A model generated the notes under the pieces. It had not been told where the DNA came from, made no database searches, and saw only the letters and a list, made by a program, of their open reading frames with translations. This document shows, one piece after another, positions 15,312-24,961 of a DNA stretch of 64,000 nt; position 1 is the first letter of the stretch; each line of letters starts with the position of its first letter. The stretch covers positions 46,353 through 110,352 of the forward strand of contig JAFWOY010000010.1 of assembly GCA_017509755.1 (NCBI GenBank). Direction: 5' to 3'. This DNA comes from Bacteroidales bacterium (GTDB lineage Bacteria > Bacteroidota > Bacteroidia > Bacteroidales > UBA932). The position numbers and the translations under genes are program-made.

Positions 15312-18300
15312 ATGACTTATCCCCTCTCCCAATCCCAACTCAGTATCTATCTGGCCTGCCAAAGTCTCGGTTCCAATGGCGGAAACTATCAGCAGGCTTC
15401 TCTTTACAAACTCCCGGCGGACATTGACACGGAACGTCTGGCAAGGGCATTCGAAGCTGTCATCCAGGCACATCCCTATGCCTTGTCACGAATCGTCCTG
15501 GAAGAAGGTATGCCGCGCGTGGAAGACCACCGCGGCGAAGCATGGCATCCCCTGATCCGGGAAGTCGCTTCCATCGAAGACGTCCGGAAAGATTTCTGCC
15601 GGACCATGGACCTGCTCAAAGATCCGCTTTTCCGGATGGAGATCTACCGGACCGGAGAGGGCAATTACGCCTATATCGATTTCCACCATATCATCTTCGA
15701 CGGTGCCTCTGCGCTCCTGTTGACCGAGCATCTCGCCCGTGCCTATGCCGGCGAAACGCTCCCTCCCGAGCCGCTCAACGGTTTCGACATCACCCTGCAG
15801 GAAGAACAACAGCGGCAGGGAGACACCTATGAAGAAGCCCGTAACTGGTATGCCGGGACATTCGGAGAAGCAGCCCAACTCGATTCGGGGCTTCTACCCG
15901 ACGTTTTCGGCCAGGAAGAAGCACCCTACCGGGAACTCCTCCTGCCACTCCCGCTCAAGGACGGGCTGGTCAAAACGCTGCTGCAGCAATACCGTTGCGC
16001 GGACAGCGTGCTTTTCACGGCTGCCTTCGGAGCTACGCTCGCAGCCTGGAACGCCGACACCCGCGCTGGCTTCACCACCATCTGGAACGGACGCAAAGGA
16101 GCGTCGATGAATGCCCTGACCATGAGCGTACACACGATGCCCGTCTTCGTGGACGCCAACCCGTCCCTGACGGTCGCCGAGATGCTCGAACAGCTGAGGA
16201 CTCAGATCAGCGGCGCCAGGTCCCGCGCCTTCTACTCGTTTGCCGACTGCTCGCGCGACCTGGGTTTTGGCAACGGCATCAATTTCGGCTACCAGGGTCG
16301 TTTCGTACCCGATACGCTTACGCTCAAATTGGGCAATGACATCATACCGGCCGAAGACCTCCGGACCAATCCGCCGGGCATCGGCCTCTCGGCAGAACTT
16401 TTTGGCCGCGAAGACGGAAGCCAGATCCTACGTTTCTGGTACAGGCCGGACAAATACAGCGAGCAGATCCTGCGCAATTTCGCGGAGAGTTTCGCGACCG
16501 TGCTTACCTCGATGGAAACGGCAGAAACCCTGGCGGACCTGCGATACGCAAGTGACAGGCAACTCAAGAAAACGACTCGTTTCCTGCCCGGCATGCCGGA
16601 TTTCGACCTGGACACGAACCTGATCGACCTGTTCCGCGAAAACGTAAAAAAAGCCCCGGAAGAGATGGCTGTCGTTTCCGGTCAGACACGGATCACGTAT
16701 GCGGAAGCGGACCGGCTCTCCGACAAGCTGGCCGTTCGCATCCAGCAATCCGTCAAGCCCGGTGGTGTAGTGGCAGTCATCCTGGACCGGAGCGAACAGA
16801 TGATGATCATTCCGCTGGCCGTCGTCAAAGCAGGCTGCGCCTACCAGCCGCTGGATCCCTCCTATCCTGCCGAGCGGCTCGCCTTTATGGTCCAGGATGC
16901 CGGCGCCGCGCTGCTGATCGCCGATCCAGGCCTAGAGACAAAGGTGGCCGGTTATGAAGGACCTGTGCTTCTGACGGACAGTTTTAACGGCCTGCCCGAA
17001 GGGAAGCCGTCCGGCACGCCGCATGCGGACGACCTGCTCATCCTGCTCTATACCAGCGGAACAACCGGCAATCCCAAGGGTTGCATGCTGACCCAGCGGA
17101 ATGTCGCTGCTTTCGCCCGCAACAGTGCCGCCCGCCTCGGAATCGGCTCCGGCTCCCGGATGACGGCCTATGCCAGTTTCGGCTTCGACGCCTTCATGGG
17201 CGATCTGTGGACCTGCCTCTGCGCCGGAGCCACGCTCCATATCATTCCCGAGCAGATCCGGCTCGACCTGGTGGCCCTCAAAGACTACTTCGAGACGAAC
17301 GGCATCACGCACGCTTTCATGACCACGCAGGTGGCCACGCAGTTTGCCATGACATTTCCTCGCTGCAAGGGACTCAAGGTCCTTTACACGGGCGGCGAGA
17401 AAATGGCCAGCTTTGCGCCGCCTGCCTATCATCTCTACAATTGCTACGGTCCCACGGAAACCACCTGTTATACGGTGAGCAAACTCGTGGAACGGCAGGA
17501 GGAGAATATCCCTATCGGCCGTCCGCTGCCGGGCGTTCACGTCTATATCGCCACCCGCTGCGGAAAGCAGCTGCCAGTCGGCGCCGCCGGTGAATTGCTG
17601 CTCGCCGGCCCGCAGGTGGGCTGCGGATACCTGGGACAAGCCGAGAAGACAGCCGAGGCATTCATCGCCAATCCCTACGAGAAAGACCCTGTCTACTGCC
17701 GCATCTACCGCACCGGCGACGTTGTGCGCTGGCGCGAGGACGGGGACATCGAATTTGTAGGAAGGAAGGATTCCCAGGTCAAGATCCGCGGCTTCCGCAT
17801 CGAGCTCAAGGAAGTGGAGACTGTGATTCTCGACTATCCGGGCATCAGCGACGCGACCGTCCAGGCCTTCGACGAAGAAGGTACCGGCGGCAAGTTCCTG
17901 GCCGCCTATATTGTGGCTTCCGAGCCGGTTGACATCGAAAAACTGAACGCCTTCATCCTGGAGCGCAAACCGCCGTACATGGTGCCGGCCGTCACGATGC
18001 AGATCGATCATATCCCGCTCAATGTCAACCAGAAGGTGGACCGGAAAGCCCTGCCGAAACCGCAACCCCAGCAAAAAGAGAACCGGACCGCGGACGCGCC
18101 CTTCAATATTCTGGAGCAGGAAATCGCTGACCTGATCCGCGATACCGTGCATATCGAGGGTTTCTCGCTCACCGAACCGCTCATCTATTATGGTCTCAGT
18201 TCGTTGTCCGCGTTGCGCCTGGCCACGGAACTCTACAAGAAATACGGTGTCCAGATGAACATGGACAGTTTCGTCAAGACTGCATCGCTGCAAGGCATCG

Positions 18301-21300
18301 AAAACGAAGTGCTCAAGGCGCTCATCAACGGACGCACCGGAGACGGCGTTCCTGTCGGACACCGCGCGGATACGCCGCAGCCGCTTTCCTTCCAGCAGGC
18401 CGGCGTCTATTTCGACTGCATGAAAGCCCCGCACGAGACCATCTACAACATTCCGATGTGCTGGACGCTGCCCGGCAGCCTCGATGCAGAAAAAGTCCGG
18501 GATGCCGTGGAGCAGGTGCTGCGCTGCCATCCCTATCTGAACACGCATTTCGAGATGCGGGACGGACAGGTCGTCCAAGTGCCGGTCGACGCGCCTTTCC
18601 AGGCAGGCTGCGAAACCATCGATCCGAAGGAATTCGCGTCATACAAAGATAATTTCAGACAGCCATTCAACCTGGCCGAGGGTCCTCTCTACCGGGCCAC
18701 TGTGGTCCGGAGCGGGGACAATCTCTATCTGCTGACCGACTTTCACCATCTCGTTTTCGACGGGCGTTCCTACGACCTGTTCATCACACAGTTGACAGAG
18801 GCCCTTGCCGGGAAGGCTCCTGTTCCCGAAATCTATACCTATTTCGACTATGTCCAGGACCAGCAGGAAATGCAGCAAAGCGAAGCCTACACGGCCGCCC
18901 GCGACTTTTTCGCAGCACGGATGACAGGCTGCGAAGGAGCCAGCGGCCCCCTGCCGGACCGTTCCAGCGAAGAACCTGGCCACGAAGCCCTGCTGACAAA
19001 AAAAGTAGGCGCCGACATCGCACAACGCTGCCTCGACCTGAACATCTCCCCGGCCAGCTACTATCTGGCCGCCGCATTCCAGACCGTCGCTGCTTTCGGT
19101 GGCAACCGGAAGGTCTATCTGTGCACCATCAGCAATGGGCGCAGCGACCTGCGCACGGCTGACACATTCGGCATGTTCGTCAATACGCTGGCCCTTTCCA
19201 GCGAAATCGGACACGGCTCGGTCGATGACTACCTGAAAGAGACGGACCAGCAGTTCACGGAAACGCTCCGGCACGAGTATTATCCTTTCGCCCAAGTAGC
19301 TGCGGACTTCGATTTCCAGCCCCAGGTGATGCTGGCCTACCAGGTCGGCGTACTCGCGAAGTATGAAGTGGACGGCCAGGCCCTCCAGAGTGAAAACCTG
19401 GAGACCGGTTCGCCCAAGTTCCCGCTGAGCATCTTCATCGACGGCCGGGAAGGCGAAGAATACATCGCCCTCGCATATGATGAGACCCGCTACAGTCCTG
19501 AACTGATGCAGCACTTTGCCGACGCGATGGAGACGCTCGTCCGCGCCATGCTGCAAGACGGACCGCTTGACGCACTGCCGCTCGTGGACGGCCAGCGGCT
19601 GCAGGAGCTGGACAGTTTCAACCACTACAGCCTGAAAGTGGATACATCGCAGACCATCGTGTCTCTCATCCGCGCCCAAGCGAAGCAGACGCCGGACGCC
19701 GAGGCCGTGGCATACGAAAACACTACGCTCACCTATGCCGAGCTCGACCGGGTAACCGACCGCATTGCGGCGCATATCGCCTCCCGTGGATTGGGCCGGG
19801 AAGACGTCGTATCCATCCTGATCGGCCGCAGCGAACTGATGGCCGTCACGGCCCTGGGCGTCCTCAAAGCCGGCTGCGCCTATCAGCCGCTCGACCCGTC
19901 CTATCCCGCCGAACGGCTCAATTTCATGGTCGAAGACGCTTCCGCCAAACTGCTGATTGCGGAAGACAAGCTGCGTGACCTGCTCAACGGGTACAAGGGA
20001 GAGGAACTGCTGACCTCTGCCATCGCGACTCTTCCGGAAGGACCGCTTCCCGAAGGGCCCGCGCCGGACAGCCTGTTCATCCTGCTCTATACCTCCGGTT
20101 CGACCGGCGTGCCGAAAGGCTGTATGCTGGAACATCGGAACCTGGTCAATTTCTGCGCGTGGTACCAACACTATTACAAACTGGACAGCGGATGCCGCGT
20201 GGCGGCTTACGCCAGCTTCGGTTTCGATGCCTGCATGATGGACCTCTACCCCGCCCTGACCTGTGGGGCATGCGTCCACATCATTCCGGAAGAGACGCGG
20301 CACGATATGGCTGCATTGAGTGCCTTCATCACCGACAATCTCATCACCCACAGCTTCATGACCACGCAAGTGGGCGTGCTGTTCGCCCGCAATTTCCCGG
20401 GCAATCCGGCCCTGAAGCATCTGTCTGTCGGCGGGGAGAAACTCGTGTCCATCGATCCGCCGGCCTATGCGTTCCACAACGGCTATGGTCCCACGGAATG
20501 CACCATCTTCTCCACCATTTTCGATGTCAAGCAGAAAGAGAACAACATTCCCATCGGACATCCGCTCGACAACCTGCGGCTCTACGTGGTGGACGACTGT
20601 GGACGGCGGCTGCCGGCCGGCGCTGCCGGAGAACTTTGGATCAGCGGCCCGCAGGTAGGACGCGGCTATCTGAACCGGCCCGACAAAACGAAAGAAGTCT
20701 TCATCCAGAACCCTTTCGAGAAGCACGCACCTTATGACCGTGTTTACCGGACGGGCGACATCGTCCGCTACCGGCCGGACGGCAACATTGAATTCGTCGG
20801 CCGCAACGACGGACAAGTCAAGATCCGCGGCTTCCGCGTCGAGACCAAGGAAGTCGAGGCCGTCATCCAGGAGTATCCCGGTGTCAAAGACGTCACGGTC
20901 CAGGCCTTCGATGCACCTTCCGGCGGCAAATTCATCGCTGCCTACATCGTGGCCGACGAATCCCTCGATCCCCAGGCAATCGCGGCCTTCATTCGCGAAC
21001 GCAAGCCGCCGTACATGGTGCCTGCGTCCTTTACCCAGATCGAGCAGATACCGCTGAATGTCAATCAGAAAGTGGATCGGAAAGCCCTTCCTGCGCCGGT
21101 ATTGGCCTCGAATGAAACTTATGTGGAACCCGCCACTGAAACGGAAAGGATCCTCTGCGAAGTCTTCGGCGGCGTGCTCGATATCCAGCGGGTCGGCGCC
21201 CTCGACAACTTCTTCGACCTGGGCGGTTCCTCGCTGATGGTGACCAATGTGCTGGTGGAGGCCGAAAAACGCGGACTCAAGTTCAGCTACGGCGAAGTGT

Positions 21301-22589
21301 TCATCTATCCGACCGCACGGGCCCTGGCCGCCCATCTGACCGGGACGGAACCGGCCGCAGAAACCGAAAGCGCCGCCAGAGAAGACAGCGACATCGCTTC
21401 ATACGACTATACCGCCATCAACGCCCTGCTTTCCCGGAACACGCTGGAGGCACTCGCCGGAGAACCGCGTCCGCTGGGCACGAACATCCTTCTGACCGGT
21501 GCCACGGGTTTCCTGGGCATCCATATCCTGCGGGAACTGATCCGGCAGACGCCGAAACAGACCACCATCTGGTGCCTGTTGCGCGGCAAGGGCCACCTGA
21601 CGGCCGAACGGCGTCTTTCCGAGATGCTGATCTACTACTTCGAGAAGAAATACCGGCTGATGGTCGGCAAGCGCATCCGGGTTTTGGAAGGTGACATTAC
21701 CCTGCCGGAATCCTACGAAACGCTGCTCACCTGCGGAACGGCTTTCGATCTGGTAATCAACTGCGCCGCCAATGTGAAGCATTTCTCCAAGGGCGACGAT
21801 ATCGAGGAGATCAACTATGGGGGTGTCTGCAAACTCGTGGATTTCTGTGAGAAGTGCGGTGCCCGGTTCATCCAGGTCTCGACGGAAAGCGTGGCGGGTA
21901 TGACGGCCGGCGAGACGCCCTGTTTCCTCAGCGAGCAGCAGCTCTGGTTCGGTCAGTTGACCGACAACCAGTATGTCCGCTCGAAATTCCTGGCCGAACG
22001 CCATGTCCTGGAACACATGGCGGCAGGAACGCTCGAAGCGAAGATCATGCGCGCCGGCAATCTCTCGCCCCGCGCGGAAGACGGCGAATTCCAGGCAAAT
22101 CTCAATGCGAACACGACGATGGGCCGCATCAAGGCCTACCGGATGCTGGGAGTCTGCCCCTACCCGCTGCTTGACACACGGCTCGAATTCTCGCCGATCG
22201 ACGAGACGGCCCGCGCCATCGTCCTGCTGGCCGGTACGCCCAAAGACAATTGCGTGTTCCATGTCTCGAACGACCACCTGCTTCCAATGGACGACATCCT
22301 TTCCCGGATCCGGCTCGATGACGGCCGTCCGCTCGAATATGTGGAATACGATGAATTCCTCCGGAAGATGGACCAGGCTAAAGCGGATCCGGAAAAAGCC
22401 CGGGTGCTGTCCAGCATCCTGGCGTATGCTTCCACGCCGGGCGGTGCCCCGATGACGATGAATCCGGCTTTGACCTCTTTCACGATGCAGGTACTGCACC
22501 GGCTGGGATTCCGTTGGAGCGAGACCTCCAGTTCCTATGTGGACATGATCTTCGAAATGCTCGCAACGCTAGGCTATTTCAACGTGTAG
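15312..22589 (+). CDS. Two-module NRPS, C-A-T-C-A-T-R, reductive release
   Basis: 2425 residues in one gene. C1 (about 1-420) has HHIIFDG at 125-131. A1 (about 430-925) has YTSGTTGNPKG near 580 and YGPTETT near 712. T1 (about 935-1010) has GLSSL with the carrier Ser near 964. C2 (about 1030-1440) has HHLVFDG at 1145-1151. A2 (about 1465-1950) has YTSGSTGVPKG near 1592 and YGPTECT near 1725. T2 has GGSSL with Ser 1974. The terminal reductase (about 2055-2425) has GATGFLG at 2063 and YVRSK at 2221-2225. It should join two amino acids and release them as an aldehyde. The N-terminal C domain suggests N-acylation. No epimerase, thioesterase, tailoring gene or phosphopantetheinyl transferase is nearby. 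Confidence 0.95.
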   Translation: MTYPLSQSQLSIYLACQSLGSNGGNYQQASLYKLPADIDTERLARAFEAVIQAHPYALSRIVLEEGMPRVEDHRGEAWHPLIREVASIEDVRKDFCRTMDLLKDPLFRMEIYRTGEGNYAYIDFHHIIFDGASALLLTEHLARAYAGETLPPEPLNGFDITLQEEQQRQGDTYEEARNWYAGTFGEAAQLDSGLLPDVFGQEEAPYRELLLPLPLKDGLVKTLLQQYRCADSVLFTAAFGATLAAWNADTRAGFTTIWNGRKGASMNALTMSVHTMPVFVDANPSLTVAEMLEQLRTQISGARSRAFYSFADCSRDLGFGNGINFGYQGRFVPDTLTLKLGNDIIPAEDLRTNPPGIGLSAELFGREDGSQILRFWYRPDKYSEQILRNFAESFATVLTSMETAETLADLRYASDRQLKKTTRFLPGMPDFDLDTNLIDLFRENVKKAPEEMAVVSGQTRITYAEADRLSDKLAVRIQQSVKPGGVVAVILDRSEQMMIIPLAVVKAGCAYQPLDPSYPAERLAFMVQDAGAALLIADPGLETKVAGYEGPVLLTDSFNGLPEGKPSGTPHADDLLILLYTSGTTGNPKGCMLTQRNVAAFARNSAARLGIGSGSRMTAYASFGFDAFMGDLWTCLCAGATLHIIPEQIRLDLVALKDYFETNGITHAFMTTQVATQFAMTFPRCKGLKVLYTGGEKMASFAPPAYHLYNCYGPTETTCYTVSKLVERQEENIPIGRPLPGVHVYIATRCGKQLPVGAAGELLLAGPQVGCGYLGQAEKTAEAFIANPYEKDPVYCRIYRTGDVVRWREDGDIEFVGRKDSQVKIRGFRIELKEVETVILDYPGISDATVQAFDEEGTGGKFLAAYIVASEPVDIEKLNAFILERKPPYMVPAVTMQIDHIPLNVNQKVDRKALPKPQPQQKENRTADAPFNILEQEIADLIRDTVHIEGFSLTEPLIYYGLSSLSALRLATELYKKYGVQMNMDSFVKTASLQGIENEVLKALINGRTGDGVPVGHRADTPQPLSFQQAGVYFDCMKAPHETIYNIPMCWTLPGSLDAEKVRDAVEQVLRCHPYLNTHFEMRDGQVVQVPVDAPFQAGCETIDPKEFASYKDNFRQPFNLAEGPLYRATVVRSGDNLYLLTDFHHLVFDGRSYDLFITQLTEALAGKAPVPEIYTYFDYVQDQQEMQQSEAYTAARDFFAARMTGCEGASGPLPDRSSEEPGHEALLTKKVGADIAQRCLDLNISPASYYLAAAFQTVAAFGGNRKVYLCTISNGRSDLRTADTFGMFVNTLALSSEIGHGSVDDYLKETDQQFTETLRHEYYPFAQVAADFDFQPQVMLAYQVGVLAKYEVDGQALQSENLETGSPKFPLSIFIDGREGEEYIALAYDETRYSPELMQHFADAMETLVRAMLQDGPLDALPLVDGQRLQELDSFNHYSLKVDTSQTIVSLIRAQAKQTPDAEAVAYENTTLTYAELDRVTDRIAAHIASRGLGREDVVSILIGRSELMAVTALGVLKAGCAYQPLDPSYPAERLNFMVEDASAKLLIAEDKLRDLLNGYKGEELLTSAIATLPEGPLPEGPAPDSLFILLYTSGSTGVPKGCMLEHRNLVNFCAWYQHYYKLDSGCRVAAYASFGFDACMMDLYPALTCGACVHIIPEETRHDMAALSAFITDNLITHSFMTTQVGVLFARNFPGNPALKHLSVGGEKLVSIDPPAYAFHNGYGPTECTIFSTIFDVKQKENNIPIGHPLDNLRLYVVDDCGRRLPAGAAGELWISGPQVGRGYLNRPDKTKEVFIQNPFEKHAPYDRVYRTGDIVRYRPDGNIEFVGRNDGQVKIRGFRVETKEVEAVIQEYPGVKDVTVQAFDAPSGGKFIAAYIVADESLDPQAIAAFIRERKPPYMVPASFTQIEQIPLNVNQKVDRKALPAPVLASNETYVEPATETERILCEVFGGVLDIQRVGALDNFFDLGGSSLMVTNVLVEAEKRGLKFSYGEVFIYPTARALAAHLTGTEPAAETESAAREDSDIASYDYTAINALLSRNTLEALAGEPRPLGTNILLTGATGFLGIHILRELIRQTPKQTTIWCLLRGKGHLTAERRLSEMLIYYFEKKYRLMVGKRIRVLEGDITLPESYETLLTCGTAFDLVINCAANVKHFSKGDDIEEINYGGVCKLVDFCEKCGARFIQVSTESVAGMTAGETPCFLSEQQLWFGQLTDNQYVRSKFLAERHVLEHMAAGTLEAKIMRAGNLSPRAEDGEFQANLNANTTMGRIKAYRMLGVCPYPLLDTRLEFSPIDETARAIVLLAGTPKDNCVFHVSNDHLLPMDDILSRIRLDDGRPLEYVEYDEFLRKMDQAKADPEKARVLSSILAYASTPGGAPMTMNPALTSFTMQVLHRLGFRWSETSSSYVDMIFEMLATLGYFNV

Positions 22590-22605
22590 CCAACCGTCCG
22601 GTACT

Positions 22606-24012
22606 TCACGCAAAAGGGTCGTAATAGAGGGCCATCCGCGTCAGGGAAGGTGTGAAAAGCGCCTCGTCGATGACCAGGCGGATCGCCGTAGTGGTAACCG
22701 GATCGGTCAGAACGATGCGTTTATAGCCGATGGTCGTTTCGCGGGCGATGGTTTGCCAAACACCGTTTTCGCCGAGGACTTCCAGATGGAAGGCGCTGAC
22801 GGATTGGCCCAACGGAATGTATTCTTGCAAAAGGATCCGGTTGAAAGTTTTCGGACCGTCCAGTTCCAGGGTCAGGGTGCCTTGGGTCTTGCCGGCAGGA
22901 AGTGACCAATAACGGTCGTAGTCGGAGGAGAGGACGTTCTCGGCATCTTTGCCCGACGTTTTGGCACCTGCTGCCAGGTCGGTGGCGAAGACCGTATCGA
23001 GGGCGGCCCGGAATTCCATCAGCCGCAGGGAATCCACCGGATCGATGCGGCCGCGGGTGTCGGGCGGGACATTGAGCAGCAGCAAGGAATTACGCCCGAC
23101 ACTGGAATAATAAATCTGCAGCAGTTCCTGAACACATTTGACCTTCGGCGTTTCAGACGCACGCCAGAACCAGCCGGGACGGATCGACACATCGGTTTCG
23201 GCGGGCACCCACCGGGAAGCACCCGGCGTACCGGTATTCAGCACTTCCACAGGGGGACTCCCCGCACCGGGATTGTAGCCTTCGATCTCCATGGTGGACC
23301 AATTGGTGCGGCCGGCCTCTCCCCTTTCGTTACCGACCCAGCGGCAGCCGGGCCCGACATCGCTGAAAATTATGGCCCGGGGCTGCAGGCGGGCCACCGT
23401 TTCATTAAACAACGGCCAGTCGTACACTTGCTGCTTGCCGTTTGGCCCTTCCCCGCAGGCGCCGTCGAACCATTGTTCGAAGACAGGGCCATAGGTGCCA
23501 TCCAGCACGCTTTCCAGTGTGCGGACGAAAGCCCCGTTATAGGCAGGAGTGCCATACCGGGGATCATTCCGGTCCCAAGGCGAAATATAGACCCCGAACT
23601 GCAGGCCTTCCGCAGCACAGGCTTCGGACAATTCCCGGAGGACGTCACCTTTTCCGTCCCGCCACCGGCTTTGGGCCACAGTATGCCGGCTTTCGGGCGA
23701 AGGCCAGAGGCAGAAGCCATCATGGTGCTTGGCGGTGAGGATAATGCCTTTGAATCCAGCCGCGCGAGCCGTTGCGGCCCATTGCCGGCAGTCCAGGTCC
23801 GTGGGATAAAAGCAATCTTCCGGTTCAGTCCCGTCGCCCCATTCCGCTCCTGTGAACGTGTTGGGGCCGAAATGGCAGAACATGTTCATTTCCATCTGCT
23901 GCCAGGCCACCTGTTCGGGAGTGGGGCGCGCGCCAGGACCGGCGGGTTCCGGACGGCAGGAAGCAAAGGCCAGCACACAGGCCAGGGCAACCAGTAGATC
24001 AGCGTTTTTCAT
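22606..24012 (-). CDS. GH29 alpha-L-fucosidase lipoprotein
   Basis: 468 residues with a lipoprotein signal (LLVALACVLAFASC). The GH29 (beta/alpha)8 barrel spans about 30-345: TAKHHDGFCLWPS is the conserved HHDG strand motif and EQWFDGACGEG carries the catalytic nucleophile Asp in WFDGA. The C-terminal about 110 residues form a discoidin-like beta-sandwich. It removes terminal L-fucose from glycans at the cell surface or periplasm. It is convergent with the NRPS gene with 16 bases between stops, and there is no sign of functional linkage. Confidence 0.92.
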   Translation of the reverse strand: MKNADLLVALACVLAFASCRPEPAGPGARPTPEQVAWQQMEMNMFCHFGPNTFTGAEWGDGTEPEDCFYPTDLDCRQWAATARAAGFKGIILTAKHHDGFCLWPSPESRHTVAQSRWRDGKGDVLRELSEACAAEGLQFGVYISPWDRNDPRYGTPAYNGAFVRTLESVLDGTYGPVFEQWFDGACGEGPNGKQQVYDWPLFNETVARLQPRAIIFSDVGPGCRWVGNERGEAGRTNWSTMEIEGYNPGAGSPPVEVLNTGTPGASRWVPAETDVSIRPGWFWRASETPKVKCVQELLQIYYSSVGRNSLLLLNVPPDTRGRIDPVDSLRLMEFRAALDTVFATDLAAGAKTSGKDAENVLSSDYDRYWSLPAGKTQGTLTLELDGPKTFNRILLQEYIPLGQSVSAFHLEVLGENGVWQTIARETTIGYKRIVLTDPVTTTAIRLVIDEALFTPSLTRMALYYDPFA

Positions 24013-24051
24013 AGCAGGCGGTTTACGGGTGTGAATTTACGAAAAAAACAG

Positions 24052-24059
24052 TATATTTG
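24052..24059 (+). promoter_or_regulatory. -7 box for the nucleoside phosphorylase operon
   Basis: TATATTTG, 20 bases before the ATG at 24080. Confidence 0.55.
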
Positions 24060-24079
24060 TTTTTTAATACCAGAGACGT

Positions 24080-24958
24080 ATGAGAAATCAGCCTATTCCC
24101 AGTTCCGAACTCATCATCAACGATGACGGGTCCGTGTTCCATCTCCATATCCTGCCCGAAGACCTCGCTGACACCGTCATCATGATGGGTGATCCGGGAC
24201 GCGTCAATACCATCGCCGAGCATTTCGACACCATCGAACTTGACAAGCAGTCCCGGGAATTCCACACTATCACCGGCACCTATCACGGCAAGCGCGTCAC
24301 GGCCATGTCCCACGGCATCGGGACCGACAACATCGACATCGTGATGACCGAACTGGATGCCCTGGCCAATATCGATTTCAAGACGCGGCTCCCGAAAGAA
24401 GAGCACCGGCGGCTGACGATCCTGCGCATCGGTACCTGCGGCGCCGCGCAGCCTGACATCCCGTTGGGCAGTTATATCCTGAGCCACATCTCCATCGGTT
24501 TCGACGGCGTGCTCAACTGGTACAAGGACGGCGAGAAGATTTTCCTGATGGATTTCGAAAACGCATTCATCAAGCACATGGACTGGCCGGCCCGCTATGC
24601 CCGTCCCTACTTCGTCCGCTCAAGCGCCAGAATTGTGGAAAGGTTCCAGGACTGGACCGTCAAGGGCATGACTGTCTCCGCGCCTGGATTCTACGGCCCC
24701 CAGGGCCGCAGCGTCCGGTTGGAACTGACAATGCCCGATCTGATTGAAAAGTTGGAAAGCTTCTTTTACGAAGGCTATCGCGTGACCAATATCGAGATGG
24801 AAAGTTCGGCCCTCGCCGGGCTGGCCGCCCTGCTCGGCCACGATGCGGCCACCGTCTGCCTGGCCATCGCCAACCGCCATGCCAAAGAAAGCAATCCCGA
24901 CTACAAGCCGCTGATGGCGCAATTGCTCCGGCGAGCGCTCGACACCCTGACTGCCTGA
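24080..24958 (+). CDS. Nucleoside phosphorylase, uridine-phosphorylase-like
   Basis: 292 residues of the PNP/UDP phosphorylase family. Motifs are MMGDPGRV near 34 (phosphate binding), RIGTCGAAQPDIPLGS near 115 and NIEMESSALAGLA near 232 (ribose binding by Glu-Met-Glu). These enzymes cleave nucleosides with phosphate to free base and ribose-1-phosphate for salvage. The length is near that of uridine phosphorylase relatives in Bacteroidota. It is followed after 3 bases by the SirB1-like gene, so an operon is likely. The exact base specificity was not resolved. Confidence 0.88.
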   Translation: MRNQPIPSSELIINDDGSVFHLHILPEDLADTVIMMGDPGRVNTIAEHFDTIELDKQSREFHTITGTYHGKRVTAMSHGIGTDNIDIVMTELDALANIDFKTRLPKEEHRRLTILRIGTCGAAQPDIPLGSYILSHISIGFDGVLNWYKDGEKIFLMDFENAFIKHMDWPARYARPYFVRSSARIVERFQDWTVKGMTVSAPGFYGPQGRSVRLELTMPDLIEKLESFFYEGYRVTNIEMESSALAGLAALLGHDAATVCLAIANRHAKESNPDYKPLMAQLLRRALDTLTA

Positions 24959-24961
24959 CCG

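Noticed and set aside
18639..21335. 898-codon antisense open frame within the NRPS gene
   Set aside because: Long antisense frames are expected in GC-rich coding DNA; the plus strand encodes intact NRPS domains and the antisense product has no domain.
15312..22589. Siderophore synthetase
   Set aside because: There is no dihydroxybenzoate, cyclisation domain, exporter or receptor gene beside it, and the terminal domain is a reductase.
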